The position numbers and the translations under genes are program-made. 64,000 bases of DNA from Eretmocerus hayati (taxonomy: Eukaryota > Arthropoda > Insecta > Hymenoptera > Aphelinidae): the NCBI GenBank assembly GCA_029851415.1, contig CM056744.1:96939338-97003337 (forward strand), read 5' to 3'. The notes beneath the pieces were generated by a model. The model had not been told where the DNA came from and ran no database searches. It saw only the letters and a list, made by a program, of their open reading frames with translations. This document shows positions 45,501 through 55,744 of this stretch, piece after piece; the first letter of the stretch is position 1; each line of letters starts with the position of its first letter.

Positions 45501-46545
45501 TGGCAAAGGGAGAGATTGGTGGGTGAGTTGGTCATACATCAGGTCAGTAGGTCGGTGGGTCTGGAGGTCGTCTGGCAGGCCAGCGAGCTAGGACAGTTAT
45601 CTCCCCGTGAAGTACTCATTCGTCCCTTTTTGGGAGCTTTTAAAATGACTCAAAATATTTCGAAAACATATATTTGGACGTTTAATCTTGTCCTCCACCT
45701 GAATTTGATGTTGAAAACGGAATCTGCGTCATTGAATTGAAGTAATAGATAATATTTCAATGTATAACAGTAGATAGCTAAGGTTTGTGCACAACGACCC
45801 AAAAACTCATATTGATATGTGCTCAGCGCAGATGGATGATCACTTCCCACCATCAAGTCATCATTTCACAGCTTGAAAAATTAAATCGGTAGTAGCTGTA
45901 TAAGTATGTTGACGCGTGAAAAATTTGATGAGTTCTTGGTAGTGCGTTGGTTCGAGTAATGTATGATGTACCTATCTATACAGAATTGTCCAAGATGCGG
46001 TTCGCCACTTGATTTATGGTTAGATCCATTATACTCAATCAGGTCTAGATTTTTTTACGATGAGTCTACAATTCTTAACTGCTCATGGAGGTGTTGAAAT
46101 TGCTCTGAATCCACAATTAAACGATTCATCAGCTTCGCCTCTTTGAAGTTCTTCATTCCTTGGAATTCTTCCCAAATCAAGTATATTCAGATCATTAAAC
46201 CATTTTGTACCCATTTGTTCTCTAATTCTTGATATGATAATTATAAATAATGTGACCTCATTATTGTCTCCAACTTTCTGCCCAAAATTAATCGATGACA
46301 AAGAACTGTAATACTTGATGCTTAGTCCTGGAAACACTTCTACATATTAATGCACATACCTTTCTTTTTAAATGCCCACAGGTGGTCACGAGTGCCGATG
46401 ACAACAGTCAAGTACAAGAAATATCAAGCAACGCTAGCTGGAATGGCAACGTCGTGGTTGCAGCGATGCAGCTGCTCTGCGCCCTCATACCTGAGATACC
46501 TCACGAAAAAACCATACTGCAGACTCGTCTTCAAGATATGGCTGG
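30301..46545 (+). CDS. SCAPER: SCAPER (S-phase cyclin A-associated protein in the ER), 5' part of gene
   Basis: Thirteen coding exons join in frame to 1,337 codons plus two bases; the C-terminal part lies beyond the window. SCAPER binds cyclin A/CDK2 and localises to ER/cytoplasm in vertebrates. Human loss causes retinal and neurodevelopmental disease. Recognition rests on the N-terminal motif [11 protein letters not shown], the SCAPER N-domain ([22 protein letters not shown] ... [12 protein letters not shown] end), [10 protein letters not shown], the [10 protein letters not shown] motif, the long Glu/Arg/Lys coiled coil (about residues 809-1050, [16 protein letters not shown]) and a C2H2 zinc finger (Cys1055, Cys1058, His1071, His1077). 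After that comes the conserved all-helical region ([12 protein letters not shown]). The frame is intact. Confidence 0.93.
30585..31157 (+). CDS. SCAPER coding exon 2: N-domain and tandem duplication
   Basis: Encodes the SCAPER N-domain (residues about 70-150: [39 protein letters not shown]). A 39-residue segment (about 170-208) is then repeated immediately (209-247), with shared core [19 protein letters not shown]. Donor AAG|GTAATA, phase 1. Confidence 0.92.
31304..31667 (+). CDS. SCAPER coding exon 3
   Basis: Low-complexity Lys/Asn/Ser-rich linker without a recognisable domain. Acceptor TTCATTGCAG, donor AAG|GTAAGA. Frame continuity with both neighbours supports it. Confidence 0.82.
31759..32056 (+). 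CDS. SCAPER coding exon 4
   Basis: Ser/Pro/Lys-rich linker ([20 protein letters not shown]). Acceptor TTATTATCTAG, donor GAG|GTAGTG, ends phase 0. Confidence 0.82.
32153..32602 (+). CDS. SCAPER coding exon 5
   Basis: 150 codons, phase 0-0. Contains a short poly-Gln run and the conserved patch [15 protein letters not shown]. Donor AAG|GTATGC. Confidence 0.85.
32901..33144 (+). CDS. SCAPER coding exon 6
   Basis: Charged helix ([20 protein letters not shown], then a Glu/Arg-rich stretch) that matches the first short coiled-coil block of SCAPER. Acceptor CTGATTTCAG, donor TAG|GTGTGA, phase 1. Confidence 0.87.
33333..33621 (+). CDS. SCAPER coding exon 7
   Basis: Acidic segment ([13 protein letters not shown] ... 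[18 protein letters not shown]), followed by a helical part and the conserved [14 protein letters not shown] motif. Acceptor CTTTCTTTCAG, donor AG|GTAAGT. Confidence 0.9.
33715..34036 (+). CDS. SCAPER coding exon 8: coiled coil
   Basis: Long charged helix (residues about 809-916) with the conserved [17 protein letters not shown]. Acceptor AATATTTCAG, donor CAG|GTAAAA, ends phase 0. Confidence 0.92.
34121..34555 (+). CDS. SCAPER coding exon 9: coiled coil and first half of zinc finger
   Basis: 145 codons, phase 0-0. A long Arg/Glu coiled coil ([27 protein letters not shown]) ends with the two zinc-binding cysteines in QCTLCDKT. The finger is split by the next intron. Confidence 0.93.
34776..35207 (+). 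CDS. SCAPER coding exon 10: second half of zinc finger and linker
   Basis: 144 codons, phase 0-0. Starts [16 protein letters not shown], supplying the two zinc-binding histidines. Continues through a basic segment ([17 protein letters not shown]) to [14 protein letters not shown], the start of the conserved C-terminal helical region. Confidence 0.93.
35412..35521 (+). CDS. SCAPER coding exon 11
   Basis: [20 protein letters not shown] continuing to QVLPNK. Acceptor TTTTTTCAG, donor AA|GTAAGC; the split Lys codon joins exon 12. Matches the SCAPER helical repeat region. Confidence 0.9.
35590..35713 (+). CDS. SCAPER coding exon 12
   Basis: [19 protein letters not shown], then [19 protein letters not shown]. 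Donor GAG|GTAATA, phase 0. The following intron is 10.7 kb. Confidence 0.9.
40600..41061. repeat. Foldback (inverted-repeat) element
   Basis: The left end TTGTTTAGTGCAATATTTCG pairs with the complement of CGAAATGTCGCACTAAACAA at the right. Anchors GACCTCTTATCTTTGA and TCAGAAATAAGAGGTC flank a central palindrome GTTGTCATGATATGACAAC near 40,830. Both arms carry TACCAAGCTTGG-type sequence. No ORF. Confidence 0.75.
42959..43052. repeat. Hairpin 1 of a hairpin pair
   Basis: Arms of about 43 bp with about five mismatches. The apex GGTCTCCTCG/CGAGGAGACC is perfect, with a loop of only a few bases. GC content is higher than in the surroundings. It overlaps several spurious ORFs in both directions, an effect of the palindrome. 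Confidence 0.8.
43061..43170. repeat. Hairpin 2 of a hairpin pair
   Basis: Arms of about 48 bp: CGCGTC ... GGAAACATT ... CCTTCGGGAAA ... GCTGGACG on the left and the matching complement on the right. The loop is about 12 bases. It starts eight bases after hairpin 1. Confidence 0.8.
43560..45830. mobile_element. Foldback transposon-like element with tandem-repeat arms
   Basis: Sequence from about 43,568 pairs with the reverse complement ending about 45,827. GACGCAGAATCCG near 43,678 pairs with the complement of CGGAATCTGCGTC near 45,719. AAAATATTTTGAGTCATTTT at 44,304 pairs with the complement of AAAATGACTCAAAATATTT at 45,643. Inside, both arms consist of degenerate units of about 71 bp built from GGTCACCAGGTCGAC, GGTTGATGGATCATGTGA and GGTCGGTGGGTC words. 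The complementary strand is on top in 44,380-44,870, and the direct strand in 44,880-45,600. The left arm is split by an insertion (43759-44301). No protein is encoded. Confidence 0.75.
43759..44301. mobile_element. 543-bp insertion with 35-bp direct repeats
   Basis: It begins and ends with the same 35-bp sequence (43758-43792 and 44266-44300, identical, starting ACTCGCAAAGACC). It is bracketed by a 13-bp duplication CAAAATATTTTGA (43746-43758 and 44302-44314). Removing it restores alignment of the foldback arm. It contains a TATATAAG box near 43,954. No ORF over 90 codons. Class unknown; a short LTR-like or tandem-duplication origin is possible. Confidence 0.6.
46382..46545 (+). CDS. SCAPER coding exon 13
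   Basis: Opens in phase 0 after acceptor TTTTTAAATGCCCACAG with [19 protein letters not shown] and continues [20 protein letters not shown] ... [10 protein letters not shown]. Donor GG|GTGAGT, phase 2. The helical content and phase match, and no other exon fits the open end of exon 12, so I assign it to SCAPER. The next exon is not found before 64,000. Confidence 0.8.
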
Positions 46546-46667
46546 GTGAGTCGTTGTCATTGAACTCTGGCGGGTGCTCTAAACACCTTGATGTTGATCT
46601 ATTCGACTCGAAGAACTTCGATAATTTTGAATCAGGGGACAATTTTCTCCCCTTTTCCTTATTAAAT

Positions 46668-46732
46668 CCCATAGGAAGCTTAAGCCTCCTATGGGAGGAT
46701 ATTGATACAGTAAATTTACTGTATCAATATCC
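46668..46732. repeat. Two consecutive palindromes
   Basis: 46697-46732 is a perfect 36-bp palindrome with centre GTAAATTTAC. Directly before it, 46668-46695 is a near-perfect 28-bp palindrome with ends CCCATAGGA and TCCTATGGG. They lie about 120 bases after SCAPER exon 13. Confidence 0.75.
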
Positions 46733-49700
46733 TTCATAGATACTATTTCTTCCATACCTCGAAACTTTCATAACCTTTAGAGGACGGAGATGGCCACTAT
46801 TCTCGCCACCCAAGTCGCACACCATAGTGGTCCAGAAAACGCTACTGGGAGGTTTTCGAAGTCCCTGAGTCTGATCGTAAAATCAGACACCCTCTATCTT
46901 GTCAGGGGAAGTGTCAAACAGTTGAAAACCTAATTTCTGAAGGAAAAGACATAAATCTTTATGAGATGAGAATAAAGTGCGAAAAGTGTCAATTTCGACC
47001 ATCAAAATGCGATTCAGCCAAGGTTAACTCGAGGATTCATTTCAATATTTTTTTCATACTCATTAGAGCATCGAACAAGCTCCAGAAACGGGACTTGGGG
47101 GCTTTTAAAAATAAAAATTTCCACCATATTACTCGTATCATACAGGACAAGGATGGCCAGTGTAGTGGCTCGCCACGACCTCGGACCTATGAAGTTCATG
47201 GTACATTCATTAAACATGAACATAGCTATGCAAATCGGAGGTCATTTCATCAGGGGAAATCTCCGTCCTGTGAAGGTTGGGAGCATTTGAAAGAATTGAA
47301 TGTCGATGCAACGTATTGGGACTCATTAGGTCTTTTCAATACACCCAAAAAGTTTTACGGTGACCCATTTCGTTCAACGCCCTTTTTGAATTTAGAAATA
47401 TTCAGGAAGCTAGTGATGAGTGTGAAAAATCTGATAATAATCCTGTTTCCCATTGTAACTGTGGCTTACACAGTAGTGATCCAAAATATTGTCTCGGGAT
47501 CGGGTCGATTTGATAATCCAGGAAGAGGGGGGTGGTGTTCGATACAAGAATTTAGGTCTTTCGTGTTGACTTACACCCTTATTAATCATTGATTTCAACC
47601 TATCTGCGGATCTACTGCATCTCTTAGCATCGAGTTGATGTCGGTACGGAGATAGGTAAGGTCTGAGTAGTGTGAAAAGATCCACCTAAAGATTGTGTTG
47701 GGTATTGCACCAGCCGGCTAAAAGCAATTTTTTTTCCATATTTTCAATTTGCATCAATATTTTTTCACGCGCGTATAAACTGACCTCGAAACTGACGCTG
47801 AAATTTCCTCATGCAGCTGGCTTGAATTGTGCACTGTAGAAGAGGTACCAACTCGGTCAAATCATGACAAAAATATCGCCAAGCATCATATGGCGATAGA
47901 ATTATACGAGAAAACTCGGGTCAATTTTTTCAGCTCAGCAACATACTAAAATGCTTGATAGAAAATTGAAAAAAAAAACTTCGAGACTCTTCTCTGAGGT
48001 CAGTGATAAACAGTCATGAGTCGCAAAGTCTGTGCAATCCCTCGGAAGCGTTCGATAAATAATTATTCTTGTAAGTCTGAGACGAGTCACCTTTTTGGTG
48101 GGATGAATATTTTTCGTATGTATCTAGTATACTTTTTGAAGGCAACTTTGAAAATATCCTGAAAATTTCCTTGATTAAATCATATGATTTTAAACAAGAT
48201 GATTGAAGTAGGGGGGTCGTGCAAGTTGATGACACCTAATTTGAAATATTACTCACTCTTCTGTGACAACTATATCGACTCCTCGACCTTTTTAGAATTA
48301 TGATCTGGGGATTTTCAACACTCTTTCTCAGCATGCCATGACTTCGCACATGAAAACCACATCACAAAAAGAACAAAACATCTAGAACTCTATACCTACA
48401 TCCACACAGCAGACAGCTCATCACATTTCCATTATATTTGTTTCTAAACGATCTCTAAACGCCTCTGATATCATGTGTCGATCAATACATCCCGTTAGAC
48501 AGGCAAAAAGCAACGAGTAAAGTCTGAACTGTCATACACATAGATATATACAGACCACCGGGACCGGAGACGTGCACACGACATCTAGGAGGCTCAGAAA
48601 TTTTCCCCTTTATTTGCTTGGTGCTATTCGATATCATGGGACGACCAAAGAGACGGGGGCGTTGGTGTGGTGGTATGGCACCTGGGTCAACTTCCGACCT
48701 CGGGACTACATATAATATTATATATCTATAGTCTCTGAATGGATCTACCCCTTTCACCTTCTCTTGCCTTTTTCGAATCTCGGTATATACTAGCTTGCAA
48801 GCTCTATTTTTGGCTAGTCTATTCTGTCTCGCTAGACTTTTTTCTCCCTGTATAATAGCGGAATGGTTTTCGTATTTTACTAACACATACAATGTGAGAT
48901 ATGTGGGTGTTAGTGTGTGAGTGAAACCCGAGAACGATTCGGAAGTAGACGTTAAGCGATGGGAAAATATTGTGACTTGTTTAAAGGGGTTTTTCGTGTT
49001 GATTTTGGACTCTTTTGCCCGGTGTCTCCGTGGCCTGATGGCGCTTCTGTACCGTTCATTTTGAGCCAGCGCTAAACAGTAAATTACCACGCTTTTTGCT
49101 TCATTTTGTAAACATTTCGAGCCATGAACTCTATTTTGATCCACGACTAGAGTCAATTTTTGATATTTTGAGTGCTGATACGAGTAAATGTCTCAGTTGT
49201 GATTTTTTATTCTGTCAGAATTGCGATGAGTCTGATGATCAAGTTGCTCCGGTATCACTTTTGGATCGCGATTTTCACTCGCTGAATCCAATTGTGAATC
49301 ATTAAACACCGAAAAAGCGGTCCAGGTAATGTTATCAACCACATTCTCTGCGCAGAATTGCTAAAAAAAAAACACGCTTTTTCATCCAAATATCTTATCC
49401 GATCCATCGCTCCATGTTCTAGTAAGAAAACATCCTCGTGATGAATTCAGTAGAGTTTTCCACTCGCTGAGGAGACGTTTCTAAAATTTTACGCATTTAT
49501 TTTGATTATTTTTCAAACTGCTTTTGCTTCAAAGAGCTATGAATTCCGTGAGCCATGATTGCCAGAATTACTCTCTATGAATCCCCTTTCAAAGTCTTGT
49601 GAGCATTTGAACCAGCAACGTTCATTGATAAGTATCAAGAAATGGGTCTGAGCCACCGGAGGTACCGATGAGGGAAAATTCGGGCCCGATGGTCTATACT

Positions 49701-50222
49701 TTCCACTCTCAAGCTGAAGCTTCATCTTTGATACGTTGTAGTTCCGGTCCCAATTGATGGAATTGACTTCGCCAAGTGGTCATTTAGAAGAAAATTTTCG
49801 TGGCTTTTCAATGAGACTGGTTTCAGGAAGTCAAAATCCTGCGCTTGCGCAGGAAACAGACGAGTTCCAATAGCCTGAACATAGATTTGCAAAAACAAAA
49901 AAAAGGTCCTAGGACGCCAAAAAATGTTTGAGACCTTATTCACTGAGAAAATGCAAAATTTCACATTAATTATCAATTTTCAAGGATAAAGAATGGCTTC
50001 TTAAGAAATTAATTTTTTGTGTTTCTCACTCTTTTATCACTCTTTTGCTCGATACAACTGTCCATAACCTTATAATCAACTTTACGAAGACAATTCCGAT
50101 GGGTTTTTCGAATGCTACTGATTACATTTTCGTATTTCAAATCAGATTTGAGGAATATGATGTTTATTGAAAGAAAGACCCAAATTCACTTGCTGGAGAT
50201 AGTTCAACAGGATGAAGTAGAA

Positions 50223-50315
50223 TACTCTTTAAAAGTCAACCAGTGAAACTCACTGGAAAACCAGTAAATATTGACTGGTCTCCAGTGAATTTCACTGGTT
50301 GATTTTTACAGAGTA
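50223..50315. repeat. Short MITE-like hairpin
   Basis: Ends TACTCTTTAAAAGTCAACCA and the complement of TGGTTGATTTTTACAGAGTA. The body holds several CCAGTGAA/TTCACTGG words in both orientations. 93 bp in total. Confidence 0.7.
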
Positions 50316-50502
50316 CGTTCTATAGATACCTGAAAATTCTGTTCGGAGCCCATGGTAGTGGAAAGTTCCAATTCTGTACCATAGATTGGATTGAAAAAGC
50401 TAAGGAATATAATTTGAGGCGTGAACGTTTTTTTGTAAGTCTGTTTCGCGTGGACTACTGATACGAAGGTGCATGAAACATCGAACGCAATTCGCCGGTG
50501 TA

Positions 50503-51969
50503 TAAGGTAAGTGTACCCAACTTGCCCCCATTAAGCCATTTTCTTAATAACTCTGGCCCATCTCAATATTTTCCAACGTACCAACTCATTTCAAAGCTTG
50601 TCTCAAAACGTTCAAAATGAGTCAAAGTATATTAAATTTGAGCCAACTAGAGCCAAACTGTTTTAATTCCCCCAAAAGGTGATTTTTGGGAGTTTACAAA
50701 AGTATGTACCCAACTTGCCCCCATCATTTGAAACAATGTAAATCGGCGATAAAGTGCATCAAATCGTTTTGATCCGTTTTGATCAACGTGCAGCGACATT
50801 TGTAGCTTTTAGCTGGTCCAAAACACTGTTCCCGACCTATTTTGATGCGGTAAATACGTTTTGAGTGGTAAAAAAAGCCATGCTGCACGCCTTTCCGAGA
50901 TAACCATATGGGGACATGTTAGGTACACTCCGATGTCGGCCTTCACGTTTACCGAATCATCTCCGTGTTTTGCACATAAAATCGCACCAAATCAGAGTTT
51001 TGCAACTTTGAAGAACGGAGTTTGAAGGTCTTTAGATAAGGAATCGAATGCGCTAAGGTACGTTAAGATTGGTCGAATGAAAATGAATTTGCATCGGTTT
51101 TAGTGAACGCGATTTCCCCGGTGATCCCTTAGCCGTGCGTACACGAAAAATGGAAAATTCACTTTATATTTTCCGGAGAACGCAGAAATGATCCGGGGTC
51201 GATGCAAACTACGTATACTTTCTCATATTTCAACATAACAAACGTAAAAAAAAATATGCGCGAAGGTCCACGAGTGACCATTTCTGAGATCCCCATGTAA
51301 AAACGGGGACCCTATCATCATATATGAACAGGGGGTTCAAGGACCCTATGACCATATATGAACATCTATGAAATGGTTGCATTTTCAGGGAATATTACAT
51401 CAAAAAGTCACGATGCTGATCTTGCATAACCGAGAAAATCTCCAAGAGTTCATTAGGTGATTGAATTAAAACGATCTGTAAGTGATATCATTATATATCT
51501 CAATAGAAAAAAATTTTAATTTCCAAAATAAAAAACGTTTGGCAAATTGGTGACGGACCTGCATTAATGTAATATTTCTCAAAATGATGATCTCAAGATA
51601 TAACAGATTGTGCAGATTGGTCACCAATTTGCCAAACGTTTTAAATCTCGGAAATTAAAATTTTTTTTCTAGTAGGAGAATGATATCACTTATAGATCGT
51701 TTTGATTCAATTACTTAATGGGCTCTTGGAGTTTTTCTCGGTTATGCAAGATCAGCATCGTGGTTTTTTGATGTAATATTCCCTAAAAATGCAACCATAA
51801 TAACTTCTCGGATTTTGAAAAATTCTGAAAATCGTTTCATAGATGTTCATACATGGTCATAGGGTCCTTGGACCCCATGTTCATATATGATCATAGGGTT
51901 CCCATTTTTATATGGGTCGGCATATGGGGGCAAGTTGGGTACAGAGGCGAGTTGGGTACACTTACCTTA
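50503..51969. mobile_element. 1.47-kb foldback DNA element with TA flanks
   Basis: Termini TAAGGTAAGTGTACCCAACT and its complement, each flanked by TA (50501-50502 and 51970-51971), as in Tc1/mariner-type insertions. TACCCAACTTGCCCCCA occurs at the left end, again near 50,705 and reversed near the right end. A second, inner palindrome with arms of about 280 bp (roughly 51,297-51,570 and 51,615-51,915) pairs CATATATGAACA, GATCTTGCATAACCGAGAAA and CGTTTGGCAAATTGGTGAC with their complements. No transposase frame. Confidence 0.75.
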
Positions 51970-53873
51970 TATTCATCTGTGAAAATTCTGTATACCTTTT
52001 CGTGGTTATTTTGATTGGTTTGCACCCATTGCACTGATATTGTGCTCTTATCAACTGATCTTGAATAGGGCCTTCATTCAAAATCGCAAAAAATATTTTT
52101 CCATGTCAAGACACATGAGTTTTTACTGTCTGACGGTGCTCATTTGGGAAGATTTCACCAACTTCGAATGATTTCCGTGGGTATTTATTGCGTCTGTATA
52201 AATTTTCGTACCATCTGCTCATGTCATCTTATCTACGTCATGGATTATTATAAATCTCAGAACTCAAGTCTCGATCGCTCTCAAGGCGATTTAATTCCTC
52301 TAACAAGGTAAAAGAGATGATACCTGCGCATATAGAATACAAATATGACAATTTCGGGATTATAATTATTTCCAAATATTACCTCAATTTTCCATTTCAA
52401 TCGTTCATACGCCCTCGTTCATGTTCACAATCGCTTGTTCTGAATAATGAAGAGGTAAAACGATAAAAAGTTTAAGAAAGTAATAATCTTGTGAGAATAT
52501 AAATTGGATCGCTCCTCTATCTATGCAGAAACCCGAGAGGTAGGCAGAGCGGCAATAGAATGGCGGCATCTCAACAGAAATAAAAAGTTCCAATCTTTGA
52601 GCAAACTGCGCCGATCCCGCCAAGATACGATTCCAAGACGTTCTAATCATGATTGGGATTAAATGTGTAATTGGCAATTAATTGAACGCGTGGGCGATTT
52701 TGCTTGCTTGGCATCTTGGCTTTACTCGAAGGCTGCATTCAAGCTCTTGAAGAGAACTTCATTATACTTGAGCATGTTTGTCGAGCACCGTGGATGTAGA
52801 TGAAGATCGTGCGCTTGGGAAAATTGATATTTAGAACCGAGTCTGATCCTGCAGGATTTTGAGATTTACTTCAATCGAGTTGAACCGCATCGAATTGAGA
52901 CCAAAAGTTTGCAGAGGGCTTTTGGTGGAGTTTGAGTTTTTTATTTGATTAGACTCTCGATTTGAAGCTCGTTAAATTTTGCTTGATATTCAATTATCTT
53001 TATTGTACTTGTTCAGTTGGTACTTGTAAGATGAGAGATTTTTTACATTTTGAAAATTGAGACTCATTAATTCTTAGTAATGATGATGGTTTCAATTTGA
53101 AATATTGAGTGGCTTATAGTGCTGGGAAGAAGATCGAGATAATTTCAGCTCGCAGAAAAATCGAATACGTCCAAATCTCGAAAAATTTCCACAAAAAAAT
53201 ACACGGGGCTAGTATGGCGGCGTTTCAGAACATGTTTATACCCAATAGGCTATGAAATACTTGTGCGACAATGAGGAGTAAATTGACCGTACGCAAATCG
53301 TCGGGAAAAGTATGCAAAAAAAAGATCGAAGTGACAACTGCTTCCTTCTTTTTTGTGTCCCCCAAGGGTTTCACTCCATAATTGCATTGAGCTTTCTTTG
53401 GGTTCACTGTCCCGAAAAATACTAGCTTGCATCACCTTGTGTGCTTTTCAAGGTTGAAGCCAAGGGATTGGATATTCTCTTGAAATATTGTTGATTGAAA
53501 AATCACAGTTTGGCCTAATTTTTTGTACAGTCTTTTCAACACAAAAGATGCAACGCAGCAAGATGAAACAGCAACATTTTCTGTCAATACAATGGTTGAA
53601 ATTTGTCCAATCTACCTCTTGTGTCTCGGATTTGAATGTATCATTGTGTTTGAGTGTATGGAATAGCCGTACATCCCGGCCATGGAGTTTAATTCTCATT
53701 TTATGTGAAAATTTTGATGATGCAAAATTTACGATAAGTAGTCGAATTATTGTTATCGTCTAACTTGTACTCGACAACTCGTTATTAAGACTCAACTCCA
53801 AGAGTGTCGCGGAGAAAAAAGGAACGACTAAACCGCTGATACTCACTAACCTTCAATAAATATATATCTTTGT

Positions 53874-54000
53874 ATCCAAGTTACTCAAATTTTCCTTGGA
53901 CTTGGACCAAATGACAAGTTGTCGCTCACAAGTTACGCACTAACAAGAGTGCGACAACTCGTAGTTGGCCCAACTCCAAAGAAAGTTCGAGTAAGTTGGG
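53874..54000. repeat. MITE-like hairpin
   Basis: Arms of about 50 bp (left TCCAAGTTACTC ... ACAAGTTGTCGC, right GCGACAACTCGT ... GAGTAAGTTGGG). A related direct copy of the CGACAACTCG ... ACTCCAA part occurs just before, near 53,770-53,805. Confidence 0.65.
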
Positions 54001-55744
54001 CTCAAAATTCAGCTGAATATTGTTTGATTTTGGAAATGATTCCAATACGGATGAAACTGTGTAGAATTATGATTCGAGTATCAATGTCTTGATGTCCTAT
54101 CTACGTGTAACTAATTTGTAGAGGTGAATTTTTTGGCCCTAGATTTTCGGAATATAATATTTCCTCTCGTCCCTTGAATTATCATGATTTTTGCTTCGCA
54201 TTTATTTACATCAAATTTCAGCTTGTGTTCGAAGCTCTTGCGAATTTTAAAATGAATTTAGAAAAGTCAATGGTCTTGCCTTCCTTTACGCTTGGCTTCT
54301 ACATATGGGATAATCAAAGAACCTAGAGTTTTAAGGTACAGATATGGCAACGAATCCGTCGTGATTTGATAGTAGAAGAATATGAGGCCAGACAGCTACG
54401 GAATCGCGTGCGCAATTTTACATACACCACCAAAGGGAGAACGCCGAGCACGAGCTGAAAATTCCATCTCGTTTAGTACACAGCAGCAGCGCAATACCTT
54501 TTGATCTGTGTCATAATTTGGTTAGGTACCATTGCTACTGCCATATTATATCTTCGGATTACACAAGCTTTATTGGGACGGAGTGCACTCGGCTCTTTTC
54601 GGCTGGGTGCTCCAACATTCTTTGTTCTATTACTTTGACGTGCCATGTACTATCCTGTAACGTTACCCCTCAGAGAATTTTTATTTTAACTGGACTGTCA
54701 AAATTTTTGGCTCTGAATGAGTTGATTCTATTCAGCACTGATTCTGTCCAACTTGTTTCGATACACTTTGAGTTCTGGTCTCAGCAATTCAGCCACCAAG
54801 CATCTTCTCATTTGTCAGATTCTTCTTCATTTTTTCCAATCCCATAATTGTAGGTTTTTTTTTCAGTAATCAGCATTGATTATTCATGTGATCTGGTCAA
54901 AAATCAATTCGTTCATTATGCATTCAATATTCGAGCGATTAATGATATTAGTTATTGTTATTCAGTCTCTTATCGAATTTAACTTGACTCTGGGAGTGAT
55001 CAAGCTTGAAATCGTATGAAATCCTGAACCCTGATAGGCCATGCCTTCACAATTCGATTGCCTCTCAATGGAGTTAGTATCGTTTGAAGAGAAACTTGAA
55101 GAAAACTATGAGAATAAATCGGCTATTCAACAAATACATAAGTTCTCACGGCCACTTTCCAGTAGAAAAATTTTCCGCTTCTAATCTAATGGTACGATTC
55201 TCAAAGGTACTGATGGCACTGACAACATGGAATTCTGAAAAGTAAAGTTGGGCTTGAAAGTCAACACTCAATTGAACCGTCAGTAAGAGTTGACCATAAA
55301 AATTTTGAATGAACAATATTTGTTTCCAACAAATTTGATGGTTTTAAGGCGATGTTGGCAATAAAATTATGACAATGATTTCCTTGGGGTACAATTTTGA
55401 TCAGACCAAAATAATGGATCGAAGCAAGTTTAGGACTCCCTTTTTCTTTGAATAGGGTTGTGTATGGGTCATGGGTCAGTCACTAGATCATCTTTAGATA
55501 GCGTGTTGTATCAGTCCTCGGTCATGTTGAGATTACTTTTTCTACGCTTTTTTGGTTAAAGCGGCGCAAAAAAGGCAACAGTATCACTACGTGCAGTCGA
55601 TACCAAACTGCGCTCAAAAAGAGTGCAGCATACAGCTATGTCTGAAGTCTATTGGTCTTGGTCGTAATGTGTGAAAAGAGTAACATTCTGCAAAGTGCAT
55701 ATTGGAATGGATTGTTGAATACAAGATGGGTTTCGATGAATATA

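Larger units (their letters stand above)
35714..46381 (+). other. Giant SCAPER intron (10.7 kb) with foldback elements
   Basis: No exon recognised. Holds a 460-bp foldback (40600-41061), two adjacent GC-rich hairpins (42959-43170) and the 2.3-kb repeat-armed foldback (43560-45830). A 19-A run lies at 38,660-38,680. Confidence 0.7.

Noticed and set aside
44380..45600. Spaced repeats resembling a CRISPR-like array
   Set aside because: Units are degenerate and contiguous with no unique spacers. The arrangement is an inverted pair in a eukaryotic intron.
46966..47592. 208-codon plus-strand frame after SCAPER exon 13
   Set aside because: It starts with ATG but shows no recognisable domain, no splice-site support and no similarity to SCAPER. 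It could be a transposon scrap; not called as a gene.
47820..47850. Possible SCAPER exon after TTCCTCATGCAG
   Set aside because: The frame reads only about ten residues before a GT and does not resemble the expected SCAPER helical region.
48482..49156. 224-codon open frame on the minus strand
   Set aside because: It lacks an ATG until about three quarters of the way through; the upstream start would be TTG. Composition looks random, no domain is seen, and it lies inside a SCAPER intron.
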